From assembly GCF_001905465.1 (NCBI RefSeq), contig NZ_LISX01000003.1:594565-658564 (forward strand): a stretch of DNA of 64,000 bases. Reading direction: 5' to 3'. The notes under the pieces were generated by a model, which saw nothing but the letters and a program-made list of their open reading frames with translations, had not been told where the DNA came from and did not search any database. The stretch is from Kitasatospora sp. CB01950. Lineage in GTDB: Bacteria; Actinomycetota; Actinomycetes; Streptomycetales; Streptomycetaceae. A program made the position numbers and the translations under genes. Numbering within the stretch: position 1 is the first letter of the stretch; each line of letters starts with the position of its first letter. Of the stretch, positions 18,508-27,120 are shown one piece after another.

Positions 18508-19551
18508 ATGACCTCCGCCCCGCCCCGGCCGACCGTGACCGCCGACCGCCCCGACCCGGCCGACCGGGCGCCGGACCCCGCGCCCCCCGACCCGGCCCAC
18601 GCCGCACGCCGCCCGGTAGTCGACCGGCTCGACCCGGCGCACTGGAGCACCGGCCGCCTCCCCGCCGAGGTGGCCGGCTGGACCGCACGCCCCGACACCC
18701 TCCCGCCGGGCTCGCCCGCCAAGGTCGGCATCCTCGACCTGGCCTTCCAGGTGCGCGCAGGCCGCACCGAACTCGTCGAGCGCTACCAGAAGACCCCGCT
18801 GCAGATCATGCGCCCGCTGCGGATCGACACCGCCCGCCCCGGCGACGCCTACCTCTTCCTGATGGCCACCGGCGGCGGCATCACCCAGGCCGACCGCTAC
18901 CGGATCGACGCGCACTGCGGCCCCGGCACCCGCGTCCACCTCACCACCCAGGCCGCCACCAAGGTGTTCCGGATGGAACAGGACTACGCGAGCCAACTCG
19001 TCCACCTGACCGCCGAACACGGCGCGTACCTGGAGTACCTGCCCGACCCGCTGATCCCGTTCCGCGACGCCCGCTACTACCAGCGCACCACCGTCACTGT
19101 CGCCCCCGGCGCGACCGCGGTGCTCGGCGAGACCCTCACCGCCGGACGGCTCGCCCGCGGCGAACGCCACGACTACCGCGTCGTCGCCACCGACCTGGAG
19201 ATCACCCGGCCCGACGGCACCCTGCTCGCCGTCGACACCCAGCGGCTGGTCCCCGACGGCGACCGACGCACCGTCACCGGCCCCGCCGTGTTCGCCGGAC
19301 ACGACCACCTCGCCACCCTGTTCGTGGTCAGCGACCTGCGCCCCGCCGGCGAGATCGCCGACACCCTGCACCGCGCCCTCGACGGCCGGTGCCCCACCTA
19401 CGGCGTCTCCACCCTCCCCGAGGAGTCCGGCGCCTGGCTGCGCCTGCTCGACGACAGCCCGATCCGCACCGCGGCCGCCCTCGACGCCGCCTGGCGGGCG
19501 GTCCGCCTGCTGCTCACCGGCACGCCCGCGCCGCCCCTGCGCAAGACCTGA
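18508..19551 (+). CDS. ureD: Urease accessory protein UreD
   Basis: A 347-residue accessory protein (UreD, called UreH in some species), the scaffold that binds apo-urease and recruits UreF-UreG, with an internal tunnel for nickel. Typical segments are LMATGGGITQADRY, TTQAATKVFRME and YLEYLPDPLIPFRDARY. The N-terminal 50 residues are proline- and alanine-rich and not conserved. It closes the accessory block; the ammonium channel gene follows 55 bp later, probably on the same transcript. Confidence 0.93.
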   Translation: MTSAPPRPTVTADRPDPADRAPDPAPPDPAHAARRPVVDRLDPAHWSTGRLPAEVAGWTARPDTLPPGSPAKVGILDLAFQVRAGRTELVERYQKTPLQIMRPLRIDTARPGDAYLFLMATGGGITQADRYRIDAHCGPGTRVHLTTQAATKVFRMEQDYASQLVHLTAEHGAYLEYLPDPLIPFRDARYYQRTTVTVAPGATAVLGETLTAGRLARGERHDYRVVATDLEITRPDGTLLAVDTQRLVPDGDRRTVTGPAVFAGHDHLATLFVVSDLRPAGEIADTLHRALDGRCPTYGVSTLPEESGAWLRLLDDSPIRTAAALDAAWRAVRLLLTGTPAPPLRKT

Positions 19552-19606
19552 GCGCCGAACCGGCCGCCACGCCCGTCCTCCCCGAGAAAGTGCCGAGGAA
19601 ATGCCC

Positions 19607-20953
19607 ATGCTCTCCGCGCCCCCGCCGATGCCCCCGGCCTACAACTCCGGCGACACGGCCTGGCTGCTCGCCTCCACCGCCATGGTCCTGCTGATGACAC
19701 CCGGCCTGGCGTTCTTCTACGGAGGCCTGGTCCGGCTCAAGCACATCCTGATGATGCTGAAGATGAGCTTCGCCGCCCTCGCCTTCGGCACGCTGGTCTG
19801 GTGGGCGCTCGGCTACACCCTCGCGTTCGGGCCGGACGTCGGCGGGGCCGGCCTGATCGGCGGCGTCGACCGGGCGTTCTTCCGCGGCATCCAGCTCACC
19901 ACCCTCACCGGCGCGATCCCCACCTACATCTACGCCACCTTCCAGATGGGCTTCGCGATCGTCACCGTCGCCCTGATCAGCGGCTCCGTCGCCGACCGGG
20001 CGCGGATGCGCGGCTGGCTGGTGTTCGTCCCGCTCTGGCTGCTGATCGTCTACGCGCCCGCCGCGCACTGGGTGTTCTCCCCGGACGGCTGGATCCACGA
20101 CAAGCTCGGCGCGCTCGACTTCGCCGGCGGCCTGCCCGTCGAACTCAACTCCGGCGCCGCCGGACTGGCCGTCGCGATCGCCCTGCGCGGCCCGCGGGGC
20201 TGGGCCCGGCGGGAGGAACGGCCCAACAACATCCCGCTGGTGGTGATCGGCGTCGCGCTGCTCTGGTTCGGCTGGTTCGGCTTCAACTCGGGGTCGGCGC
20301 TCAACGACCAGGGCACCGCCGCCGCAGCCTTCCTGAACACCCAACTCGGCGGCGCCGCCGCGATGGTGACCTGGCCGCTGGTCGAGAAGTGGCGCACCGG
20401 GAGCGTCAGCACCACCGGCGTGGTCTCCGCGGGCGTGGCCGGCATGGTCGCCATCACCCCCGCCTGCGGCGAGATCAACCCGCTCGGCGCGGTGATCACG
20501 GGCCTGGTGGCCGGCCTGGTCTGCGCGTTCGCCGTCACCCTCAAGTACCGCTTCGGCGTGGACGACACCCTCGACGTGGTCGGCGTGCACGGCGTCGGCG
20601 GCGTCACCGGCCTGATCATGGTCGGCCTGTTCGCCACCGCCCGGATCAGCGGCCACGAGGGCCTGTTCTACGGCGGCGGCTGGAGCCTGCTGGGCAAGCA
20701 GGTGCTCGCGGTGCTCGCGATGGCCGCGTTCTCGTTCCTGCTCACCTTCCTGATCGCCAAGGCCGTCGACGCGGTCGTCGGCTTCCGGGCCGACGCCGCG
20801 TACGCGCACGTCCCCGGCGAGGAGGCCGAGACCGCCTACGACACCGTCACGGCCGAACGCCTCGGTGCGCTCGCGGCCGAGGGCGCCGCCCGCAGCGACA
20901 GCGAACTCATCCGGCGGATCGCCGAGTTGATCCGCGCGCGGCGCCAGGACTGA
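19607..20953 (+). CDS. amt: Ammonium transporter Amt
   Basis: A 448-residue Amt/Mep/Rh channel with eleven predicted membrane helices. Diagnostic segments include FFYGGLVRLKH, GYTLAFGP, FNSGSAL, the pore histidine region VVGVHGVGGVTG, and the cytoplasmic tail where PII proteins dock. ATG at 19607 is preferred over 19601 because GAGG is too close to the latter. The position after ureD suggests recapture of ammonia that leaks out, or balancing of ammonia made by urease. No glnK or glnD follows; hairpins and a convergent methyltransferase gene come next. Confidence 0.93.
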   Translation: MLSAPPPMPPAYNSGDTAWLLASTAMVLLMTPGLAFFYGGLVRLKHILMMLKMSFAALAFGTLVWWALGYTLAFGPDVGGAGLIGGVDRAFFRGIQLTTLTGAIPTYIYATFQMGFAIVTVALISGSVADRARMRGWLVFVPLWLLIVYAPAAHWVFSPDGWIHDKLGALDFAGGLPVELNSGAAGLAVAIALRGPRGWARREERPNNIPLVVIGVALLWFGWFGFNSGSALNDQGTAAAAFLNTQLGGAAAMVTWPLVEKWRTGSVSTTGVVSAGVAGMVAITPACGEINPLGAVITGLVAGLVCAFAVTLKYRFGVDDTLDVVGVHGVGGVTGLIMVGLFATARISGHEGLFYGGGWSLLGKQVLAVLAMAAFSFLLTFLIAKAVDAVVGFRADAAYAHVPGEEAETAYDTVTAERLGALAAEGAARSDSELIRRIAELIRARRQD

Positions 20954-20993
20954 CCGCCGCGAGCGGGGCGCGGAGAGGTCGAGGGCGCCGGCA

Positions 20994-21030
20994 GGCGGCG
21001 TCGCCGCCGGGGCCGGGGGCGGTGCCCCCG
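20994..21030. terminator. Paired GC hairpins between convergent genes
   Basis: Two adjacent perfect stems sit in the 117-bp gap between amt and the convergent methyltransferase: seven base pairs at 20994-21008 and seven at 21014-21030. They lack U-tracts but fit the U-less terminators common in Streptomyces. Confidence 0.5.
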
Positions 21031-21070
21031 CGCCGTGATGGGGCGGGGGCTTCCGGGGTACGTCCGAGGG

Positions 21071-21892
21071 TCAGAGGACCCGGGCGGTCGCGCCGTAGCC
21101 CAGGGCCTTCGACGGCGTCTGGGCGTCGACCGCCTGGCCGGGGGTGGGGCGCCAGTCCGCCATCAGGGTCAGGCCCGGCTCGACGAGCTCCATGCCCTCG
21201 AACCAGGACGCGATCACGTCCTTGGGACGGGTGTAGAGCTGCTGGCCCACGCCGGCGCGGTAGGCGTCGGACATCCGGCCGACCTGGGCGCGGGTCTCGT
21301 CGTCGGCCAGGTCGTCCGAGAGGTGTGAGATGGCGAGGTAGCTGCCGGGCACGCAGGCGTCCCGGTAGCGGGTCACCAGGGCGGCCGGGTCGTCCTTGTC
21401 CTCGACGAACACCAGCAGGCCGCCCATCAGGATGCCGACCGGGCGGCTCAGGTCGATCAGTTCGCGGACCCGGGGGTGCTCCCAGATCTGCTCCGGGAAC
21501 CGGCCGTCCGCCTCGATCATCGCCACCAGCGGTTCGTCCGCGAGGATCTCCTCGCCGTGCAGCACCGCCGAGGGCTCGTGGTCCACGTACACCACCCGGG
21601 CCTTCGGGTTCCGGGCGTGCGCCACCTCGTGCACGTTGCCCGCGGTGGGCAGGCCGGACGCGATGTCGATGAACTGGTCCACGCCCTCGGTGAGCAGGAA
21701 CCGCACCGTGCGGCGCAGCCAGTCCCGGTTCGCGCGGGCGAGCAGTTCGACGCTGGGCAGCATCGTTCTGATCCGCTCGGCCTTCTGCCGGTCCACCTCG
21801 AAGTTGTAGAGCCCGCCCAGGTAATAATCGTATATTCGCGCGATGTTGGCGGACTCCACGTCGGCCACTGGGCGGTCGGTGCTTGTGGTCAT
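21071..21892 (-). CDS. SAM-dependent methyltransferase (DUF574/PF04672)
   Basis: A 273-residue cytoplasmic protein of a methyltransferase family that is greatly expanded in Streptomyces. The family opening is seen around residues 16-32 (ANIARIYDYYLGG) with the following NREVDR-like segment, then the SAM-binding region FIDIASGLPT and VVYVDHEP. The substrate is unknown for nearly all members. ATG at 21892 has GAGGGG upstream. It converges with amt and is not obviously linked to nitrogen metabolism. Confidence 0.88.
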   Translation of the reverse strand: MTTSTDRPVADVESANIARIYDYYLGGLYNFEVDRQKAERIRTMLPSVELLARANRDWLRRTVRFLLTEGVDQFIDIASGLPTAGNVHEVAHARNPKARVVYVDHEPSAVLHGEEILADEPLVAMIEADGRFPEQIWEHPRVRELIDLSRPVGILMGGLLVFVEDKDDPAALVTRYRDACVPGSYLAISHLSDDLADDETRAQVGRMSDAYRAGVGQQLYTRPKDVIASWFEGMELVEPGLTLMADWRPTPGQAVDAQTPSKALGYGATARVL

Positions 21893-22081
21893 GGGGGGAC
21901 CCCTCGCGTCGGGATGGCGGCCCGTCACGACGGCGTGCCGTCCACCGCCGGTGAGTATAGTGACGCCCAATCAGCTCTGGTACTGGTCAACGATATTGAG
22001 ATCGGAGACGGTTCGGGTGGCTGCTGAAGCGGCCGTCCGGGGCGACGCCCTCAGCGACCGCGGCAGCCCCGAACCGGCAGG

Positions 22082-22324
22082 TCAGCTCCGGTCGACGATG
22101 ACGGAGATGCCCCAGCCGATGGCCGCGAGGACCAGGGCGAAGATCAGTCCGGCGAGGGCGCGGCGGGCCGGACCGGCGGTCGGCCGGGCGGCGTCCTCGG
22201 TGGACGGGCCGAGGGGGTTGAGGAGCCACAGGGCGCAGGCGAAGAGCGCGGGCAGCCCGGCGCCGGTGAGCAGGCCCACGACGACGATCTTCGCGAGGGC
22301 GCCCAGGTTGATCCAGGCGTTCAT
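22082..22324 (-). CDS. Small membrane protein coupled to PiT transporter
   Basis: An 80-residue protein with two hydrophobic helices (about residues 7-35 and 56-76) separated by a polar Pro/Thr/Arg segment. No characterised family is recognised. Its ATG overlaps the stop of the phosphate transporter by four bases, so it is translated with it; similar small proteins follow PiT genes in other Streptomyces. It may be an accessory subunit or assembly factor of the transporter. Confidence 0.75.
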   Translation of the reverse strand: MNAWINLGALAKIVVVGLLTGAGLPALFACALWLLNPLGPSTEDAARPTAGPARRALAGLIFALVLAAIGWGISVIVDRS

Positions 22325-23475
22325 CGGACGGCCTTGTCGGCGGGAGGCACCGGAATCGCCGAGCCGGTCCAGGCGTCATTGACGTTCTCCGGGGTCACGG
22401 CCGGACGGCGGGAGGCGACGAAGAACGCGATCGAGGCCGCCACGAGCACGAGGAAGACGACCACCACACCCGCCGTGCCGCCGATGCCGTCCGCGATCCA
22501 GAAAGCCACCGCGCCGAGCAGCGCCGAGGCGGGCAGTGTGAACAGCCAGGCCGTCACCATCCGGCGGGCGAGCCGCCAGCGCACCTCGGCGCCATTCCTC
22601 CCCACCCCCGAACCCACGATCGACCCGGTGGCCACGTGCGTGGTGGACAACGGGTAGCCGAAGTCGGTGGAGCAGAGGATCACGGCGGCCGTCGCGGACT
22701 CGCTCGCCATCCCCTGCGCCGGCGCGATCTCGGTCAGCCCCTTGCCCAGGGTGCGGATCACCCGCCAGCCGCCGACGTAGGAGCCCAGGCCGATCGCCAG
22801 CGCACAGGAGACGATCACCCAGGTCGGCGCCTTCGCCCCGGTCGGCAGCGCGCCGTCGGCGATCAGGGCCAGGGTGATGACGCCCATGGTCTTCTGCGCG
22901 TCGTTGGTGCCGTGGGCGAGCGACACCATCGAGGCCGAGCCGATCTGGCCGAGCCGGAAACCGCGCCCACGCGCGCCTTCGGAAACGCGACGGGTGATCC
23001 GGTAGACCAGCACCGTGCCGATGGCGGCCACGCCGCCGGCCACGAACGGCGACAGCAGGGCGGGAACGATCACCTTGGAGACCAGCTCCTGCCACTTGAC
23101 GACCGAGGGGCCGGCCGCCGCCACCGTCGCCCCGATCACCCCGCCGATCAGCGCGTGCGAGGAGCTGGAAGGGATTCCGAGGAACCAGGTGGCCAGGTTC
23201 CACAGGATGCTGCCGGTCAGACCGGCGCACACCACGGTCAGGGTGACCTCGTGAGCGGCGACCAGGCCACTGGCGATGGTCGCCGCCACGGCGGTCGACA
23301 GGAACGCCCCGGCCAGGTTCAGCACCGCCGAAAGACCGACCGCGACGCGCGGCGGGAGCGCCCCGGTGGCGATCGAGGTCGCCATCGCGTTGCCGGTGTC
23401 GTGGAAGCCGTTGGTGAAATCGAAGCCCAGCGCCGTCGCGACCATCAACGCCAGGACCGCGTCATTACCGGTCAC
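22321..23475 (-). CDS. PiT-family inorganic phosphate transporter
   Basis: A 384-residue permease with about ten membrane helices and the duplicated PiT signature: GFDFTNGFHDTGNAMATS near the N-terminus and SLAHGTNDAQKTMGVI in the second half. It imports metal-phosphate complexes with protons or sodium. Other family segments are SSSSHALIGG and the STTHVATGSIVG repeat. The GTG at 23475 starts right at the first helix. TAGGTT lies nine bases upstream with only a poor ribosome binding site, so a leaderless mRNA is possible. It is co-transcribed with the small membrane protein downstream. Confidence 0.92.
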   Translation of the reverse strand: MTGNDAVLALMVATALGFDFTNGFHDTGNAMATSIATGALPPRVAVGLSAVLNLAGAFLSTAVAATIASGLVAAHEVTLTVVCAGLTGSILWNLATWFLGIPSSSSHALIGGVIGATVAAAGPSVVKWQELVSKVIVPALLSPFVAGGVAAIGTVLVYRITRRVSEGARGRGFRLGQIGSASMVSLAHGTNDAQKTMGVITLALIADGALPTGAKAPTWVIVSCALAIGLGSYVGGWRVIRTLGKGLTEIAPAQGMASESATAAVILCSTDFGYPLSTTHVATGSIVGSGVGRNGAEVRWRLARRMVTAWLFTLPASALLGAVAFWIADGIGGTAGVVVVFLVLVAASIAFFVASRRPAVTPENVNDAWTGSAIPVPPADKAVR

Positions 23476-23583
23476 GGACCAGAACCTAGCCCGGGCCCCG
23501 ACCACCCCCGGTGCAGCGACACCCCGCCGCGCCCGGGGTGGACGGGCTGCCATCCGGTCGGGTCAGCAACGGCCTCCCGACCT

Positions 23584-23635
23584 CCCGGACTCCGCGTGCA
23601 GGTTCGCCGGAGCCGCTCGGCACGCGGAGTCCGGG
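23584..23635 (-). terminator. 16-bp stem hairpin after deiminase 1
   Basis: A perfect 16-bp inverted repeat, arms at 23584-23599 and 23620-23635 with a 20-base loop, lies 33 bp past the stop of the Tat-exported deiminase and before the PiT gene. It probably ends the deiminase transcript. Confidence 0.7.
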
Positions 23636-23667
23636 CCCGGGAGCACCGGCACCGCCACGACGGGGTG

Positions 23668-24840
23668 TCAGGCGGCGGGCTGCTGCTGGGTGACGCAGTG
23701 GATGCCGCCGCCGCCGGCGCCCAGCGCGTCGATGTTCAGCTGCTCGATCACCCGGCCGGGGAAGAGCCGGGCCAGGGTGGACCTGGCGGCGGCGTCGGCG
23801 GTGCTGTCGCCGAACTGGGCGGAGACCACCGCGCCGTTGCACACGTAGTAATTGGCGTAGGAGCCGACGAAGTTGGGGTCGGTCGAGCGGATCCTGTTGT
23901 AGTCGGGGCCCTGGAGCTTGGTGACCGTGATCGCCCTGCCGCCGGCGGTGGTCGCGGTGGACAGCGCCTGGTACTGCGCGCGGGCGTCCTGCGCCCACAC
24001 GTCGGTGTCGGCCGCCAGTGGCATCTGGACCAGCCCGGCGCCGGCGGCGAGGAAGCGCGAGGTGGCGTCCACGTGGTCGTCGGTGATGTCCTGGCCCTTG
24101 ATGCCGGTGAACCAGATCACCTTCGAGGCCCCGTAGGCCGCGCACATCGCGGACTCGATCTGGGCCTGGGTCAGGTTCGGGTTCCGGTTGGCGTTGATCA
24201 CGCTGCTGCGGGTGGCCAGCAGGGTGCCGGCGCCGTCCTGCTCGATCGCGCCGCCCTCGGCGATCAGGCCGGCCGCGGTGAACGGCACCCCGACGTAGGC
24301 GGCGATCCGCTGGGCGACCAGGGCGTCCTTGGCGTGGGTCTGCCGGTTGCCCCAGCCGTTGAAGTTGAGGCCGACCGTGTCCAGTCCGCCCGCGCCGTTG
24401 GTGCGGAACACGGCGCCGCTGTCGCGCATCCAGCAGTCGTCCACCGGGATGGTGTCGATGACCGTCACGGCCGTGCCGCACATCGACCGGGCGGTGGCCG
24501 CGCTCGCCGGGTTGGCGCACATCACGACCGGCTCGTACTTGGCGATGGTCTTCGCGATCAGCGCGATGTTCGCCTGGACGCCGCTGAGCTTGCTGCGCCA
24601 GATCGTGCTGCTGTCGGGCCAGGCCATCCACGTCCTGGTGTGCCGCACGTCCTCCGCCGGGACGACGAACGCACCGGCGGCGGGGACGGCACCGGCGGCG
24701 GGGGCGGCCGAGGTGCGGCTTGCGGCGAAGGCGGACGGGCCCGCGACGGCGGCCGCGGCCGCCCCTGCGGCGGTCAGGCCTGCGGCGGTGAGGAACCGCC
24801 GCCGGTCCAGGGCGGGCGGCGTGGGGGAGTGCTCGCGCAT
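23668..24840 (-). CDS. Tat-exported agmatine-deiminase-family protein (deiminase 1)
   Basis: A 390-residue guanidino-group-modifying enzyme. Residues 1-40 are a twin-arginine signal (DRRRFLTAAG then a hydrophobic Ala-rich stretch), so it acts outside the membrane. The agmatine deiminase/PPAD fold follows with WMRDSGAVF, FNGWG, EGGAIEQDG, the catalytic histidine region TDDHVD and nucleophile C382 in GGGGIHCVTQQQP. The family converts agmatine, or terminal arginine in the PPAD branch, to the ureido product plus ammonia. It is divergent from a TetR gene, with an operator over its -35 box. Signal-bearing members are less studied; free or peptide-linked guanidines are possible substrates. Confidence 0.87.
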   Translation of the reverse strand: MREHSPTPPALDRRRFLTAAGLTAAGAAAAAVAGPSAFAASRTSAAPAAGAVPAAGAFVVPAEDVRHTRTWMAWPDSSTIWRSKLSGVQANIALIAKTIAKYEPVVMCANPASAATARSMCGTAVTVIDTIPVDDCWMRDSGAVFRTNGAGGLDTVGLNFNGWGNRQTHAKDALVAQRIAAYVGVPFTAAGLIAEGGAIEQDGAGTLLATRSSVINANRNPNLTQAQIESAMCAAYGASKVIWFTGIKGQDITDDHVDATSRFLAAGAGLVQMPLAADTDVWAQDARAQYQALSTATTAGGRAITVTKLQGPDYNRIRSTDPNFVGSYANYYVCNGAVVSAQFGDSTADAAARSTLARLFPGRVIEQLNIDALGAGGGGIHCVTQQQPAA

Positions 24841-24896
24841 TCGGATCTCCAGTTCAACTGCCCGCTGAGGGTGCGGGGTTGGTGGGGTTGGTCGGA

Positions 24897-24925
24897 ACAG
24901 TAAAACTGACCAAGCGCTCGGTCAA
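24897..24925 (-). promoter_or_regulatory. Deiminase 1 promoter with TetR-type operator
   Basis: On the minus strand TTGACC (24920-24925) and TACTGT (24897-24902) are separated by exactly 17 bases. An 18-bp near-perfect palindrome, TGACCAAGCGCTCGGTCA at 24907-24924, covers the spacer and most of the -35. This is a standard TetR-family operator layout; the divergent TetR gene is the obvious regulator. Confidence 0.75.
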
Positions 24926-24979
24926 TGCTTTGCGCAGCTTTCGACCGCCGGGCGCGGGCGGGTCGCTACAGTGGCGGCC

Positions 24980-25645
24980 ATGGCGACGCGGACGAACGAG
25001 CAGGGCGGGACGGTCGGGCAGGGCGGGACGGTCGGGCAGGGCGGGACGGCCGGCCGGCCGCGGGGGGCGACCAAGGGTGAGCAGACCCGGGCCCGGCTGA
25101 TCGCCGCGGCGCGCACCCTGCTGGCCGGCGAGAGCGCGGGGCGGTTCACCACGCGCAACGTCGCGGCGCTGTGCGGGGTCTCGCACGGGATGTGCCACTA
25201 CCACTTCCAGGACCGCACCGACCTGATCGTCGCCGTGGTCGAGGACATCCGCCCGGAGTGGATCACCCCCCTGGAACGGGCCGTCGACGGACCCGGAGGC
25301 TTCGCCGAACGCGCCGAACGGGTCGTCGCCCTGCTCACCCGGCCCGAGAACCCGGACCTCGCCCACCTGCACTCCGCGCTGCACTGGCTGGCGCTCAACG
25401 ACGACCGGGTCCGCGCCGCGCTGGACCAGGAGTACCGGCGGTGGCGGTCCTGTTTCACCCGGCTGTTCCGGGCGCTGGCCGAGGAACGCGGCGCCGGCCC
25501 GGACCCGGTCGCGCTCGGCGACGCGTTCGCCGCCGCCGTGGACGGGCTGGCCGCCCTCCAGTCCCTCGGCCCGCAGGTGGACGCCACCGCGGTGCTGCGG
25601 ACCCTGATGGCCGCACTGACCGCCGCGCCCGCGACGCCCGCCTGA
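24980..25645 (+). CDS. TetR family regulator (deiminase 1 repressor)
   Basis: A 221-residue repressor. After a Gly-rich linker made of three repeats (TVGQGG type), the helix-turn-helix runs from about residue 30 to 80: TRARLIAAARTLL, FTTRNVAALCGVSHGMCHYHF. The C-terminal half is the helical ligand and dimer domain. Its ligand could be a guanidino or polyamine compound, inferred from the neighbours. A -10-like TACAGT ends seven bases before the ATG, so the mRNA is probably leaderless; a GTG nine bases upstream is an alternative start. It is divergent from deiminase 1 and converges with deiminase 2. Confidence 0.88.
   Translation: MATRTNEQGGTVGQGGTVGQGGTAGRPRGATKGEQTRARLIAAARTLLAGESAGRFTTRNVAALCGVSHGMCHYHFQDRTDLIVAVVEDIRPEWITPLERAVDGPGGFAERAERVVALLTRPENPDLAHLHSALHWLALNDDRVRAALDQEYRRWRSCFTRLFRALAEERGAGPDPVALGDAFAAAVDGLAALQSLGPQVDATAVLRTLMAALTAAPATPA
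25001..25054 (+). repeat. Three 18-bp tandem repeats in TetR N-terminus
   Basis: Three in-frame 18-bp units (25001-25018, 25019-25036, 25037-25054; the last with two changes) encode a repeated six-residue Gln-Gly-Gly-Thr linker before the DNA-binding domain. Copy number may vary between strains. Confidence 0.8.
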
Positions 25646-25664
25646 CGGGCCCTCAGGCAGGCGT
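25634..25664. terminator. Bidirectional hairpin between TetR and deiminase 2
   Basis: Twelve-base arms with one mismatch (25634-25645 and 25653-25664, 7-base loop) fill the space between the two convergent stop codons, a probable shared terminator. Confidence 0.65.
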
Positions 25665-25666
25665 GT

Positions 25667-26854
25667 TCACGGGGACGGCACGGCCGGCTGCTGCTGGGTG
25701 GCGCAGTGGATGCCGCCCCCGCCGGCGGCCACGTGGTCGATGGACACCTGGACCACCTTCCGGCCGGGATGCAGCTCGCGGATGAGGCCGGCCGCCCGGT
25801 CGTCGGCGGCCCGATCACCGAACCGCGGGACGACCACGCCGCCGTTGACGACGTAGTAGTTGAGGTAGGTGGCCAGGAAGTCCTCGTTGTGCGCCGGGAT
25901 CAACTCGGCGTCCGGCTCGACCAGTTCGACCACCCGCAGCGGCTTCCCCCGGGCGTCGGCGGCCGAGCGCAGGACGCCCAGGGCCTGGTCCGAGGCGGTG
26001 GTCCAGACATCCGGCGGCGTGTCCGCGGCCGGGCGGTGCACCACCGCCGTCCCCGGCTCGGCGAACCGGGCCAGGGCGTCGATGTGGCAGTCGGTGATGT
26101 CCTGGCCCGCCACGCCCTTGATCCACAGCACCTTGCCGACGCCCAGGCGCTGCTTGAGCTCCGCCTCGATCTGGTCGCGGGACCTGCCGGGATTGCGGTT
26201 GCCGTTCACCCAGGAACTCTCGGTCGCCATCAGGGTGCCCGCGCCGTCCACCTCGATCGCGCCGCCCTCGCCGACGACGGACGCCCGGATGCGCGGGATG
26301 CCGTAGTGCTCCAGCAGTCTCCGGGCGACCTGCGCGTCCTCGGCGTGGGTCTGCTTGCCGCCCCACCCGTTGAACCCGAAGTCCACCCCGGCAAGCCCCT
26401 GCGGGCCGGTGACGAACGTCGGGCCGGTGTCCCGCGCCCACAGGTCGTCCACCGGCAGCTCGATCACCTCCACCGACGACCCGCACTGCCGGCGCGCCTG
26501 CGCCGCCTGGTCGGGCCGGGCCATCAGCACCACCGGCTCGAAGGACGCGACGGCCTGCGCGATCGTCGCGATGTCCTGGCGCACGCCCGGCAGTTGGCCG
26601 CCCCACACCTCCTCCAGCGCGGGCCACGCCATGAACGTGCGGGTGTGCGGCGCCGACTCCGCCGGCATCGCCCAGCCCGCTGCGGACGGTTGCGGACCGG
26701 ACGGCTGCGCGCCGGTCGGCCCGGTGGCGGGCCCGGATGCGTCGGAGTCCCCGCCGCCGGAACAGCCGTCCAGCAGCGCCAGCGCCGCCACGGCGGCGGC
26801 GGAGCGGAACAGGGCACGGCGCGACGGAGCGGCGGACGAGAGATCGGGGAGCAC
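25667..26854 (-). CDS. Lipoprotein-like agmatine-deiminase-family protein (deiminase 2)
   Basis: A 395-residue paralogue of deiminase 1. The N-terminus reads SRRALFRSAAAV, a Tat-like pair, then a hydrophobic run ending in ALLDGC, a lipobox-like cysteine, and a Gly/Ser/Pro-rich tether. It is therefore probably anchored on the outer face of the membrane. Catalytic motifs are intact: WARDTG, FNGWGGKQ, EGGAIEVDG, TDCHID and C384 in GGGGIHCATQQQP. The GTG at 26854 is taken as start because a -10-like TATTGT (26861-26866) ends six bases upstream, predicting a leaderless mRNA. The aspartate in the lipobox is unusual, so plain Tat secretion remains possible. The substrate is unknown. Confidence 0.85.
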   Translation of the reverse strand: MLPDLSSAAPSRRALFRSAAAVAALALLDGCSGGGDSDASGPATGPTGAQPSGPQPSAAGWAMPAESAPHTRTFMAWPALEEVWGGQLPGVRQDIATIAQAVASFEPVVLMARPDQAAQARRQCGSSVEVIELPVDDLWARDTGPTFVTGPQGLAGVDFGFNGWGGKQTHAEDAQVARRLLEHYGIPRIRASVVGEGGAIEVDGAGTLMATESSWVNGNRNPGRSRDQIEAELKQRLGVGKVLWIKGVAGQDITDCHIDALARFAEPGTAVVHRPAADTPPDVWTTASDQALGVLRSAADARGKPLRVVELVEPDAELIPAHNEDFLATYLNYYVVNGGVVVPRFGDRAADDRAAGLIRELHPGRKVVQVSIDHVAAGGGGIHCATQQQPAVPSP

Positions 26855-26948
26855 ATCCGGACAATAGCGACACGTCGGGCGAATACGCGAACGACGCACG
26901 GCGCCCAGGGCCGGGGACGCGCCCGCACACCGGCACCCCGCCGTGCCT

Positions 26949-27113
26949 AGGCCCTCTCTTCCGGATCTTGCCGGGCGCACGACGCCGGATCATCCCGGCT
27001 GGACGCACCGGCAAACCATCCAAGTACACCCAGTACGAGGACGGTTCGCCGGCACGCCCAGCCGGGCGCCCGACGCCGCGCGCTGATCCGACAAGATCCG
27101 GAAGAGAGGGCCT
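26949..27113. mobile_element. MITE-like element with 22-bp perfect terminal inverted repeats
   Basis: Perfect 22-bp inverted repeats at 26949-26970 and 27092-27113, beginning AGGCCCTCTCTTCCGG, bound a 165-bp segment with no gene. They are outside the flanking coding regions, between deiminase 2 and the ABC importer. CTAG/CTGG at the edges could be an imperfect target duplication. The layout fits a non-autonomous element or IS remnant; a large hairpin terminator for the ABC operon is an alternative reading. Confidence 0.55.
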
Positions 27114-27120
27114 GGCCCGC

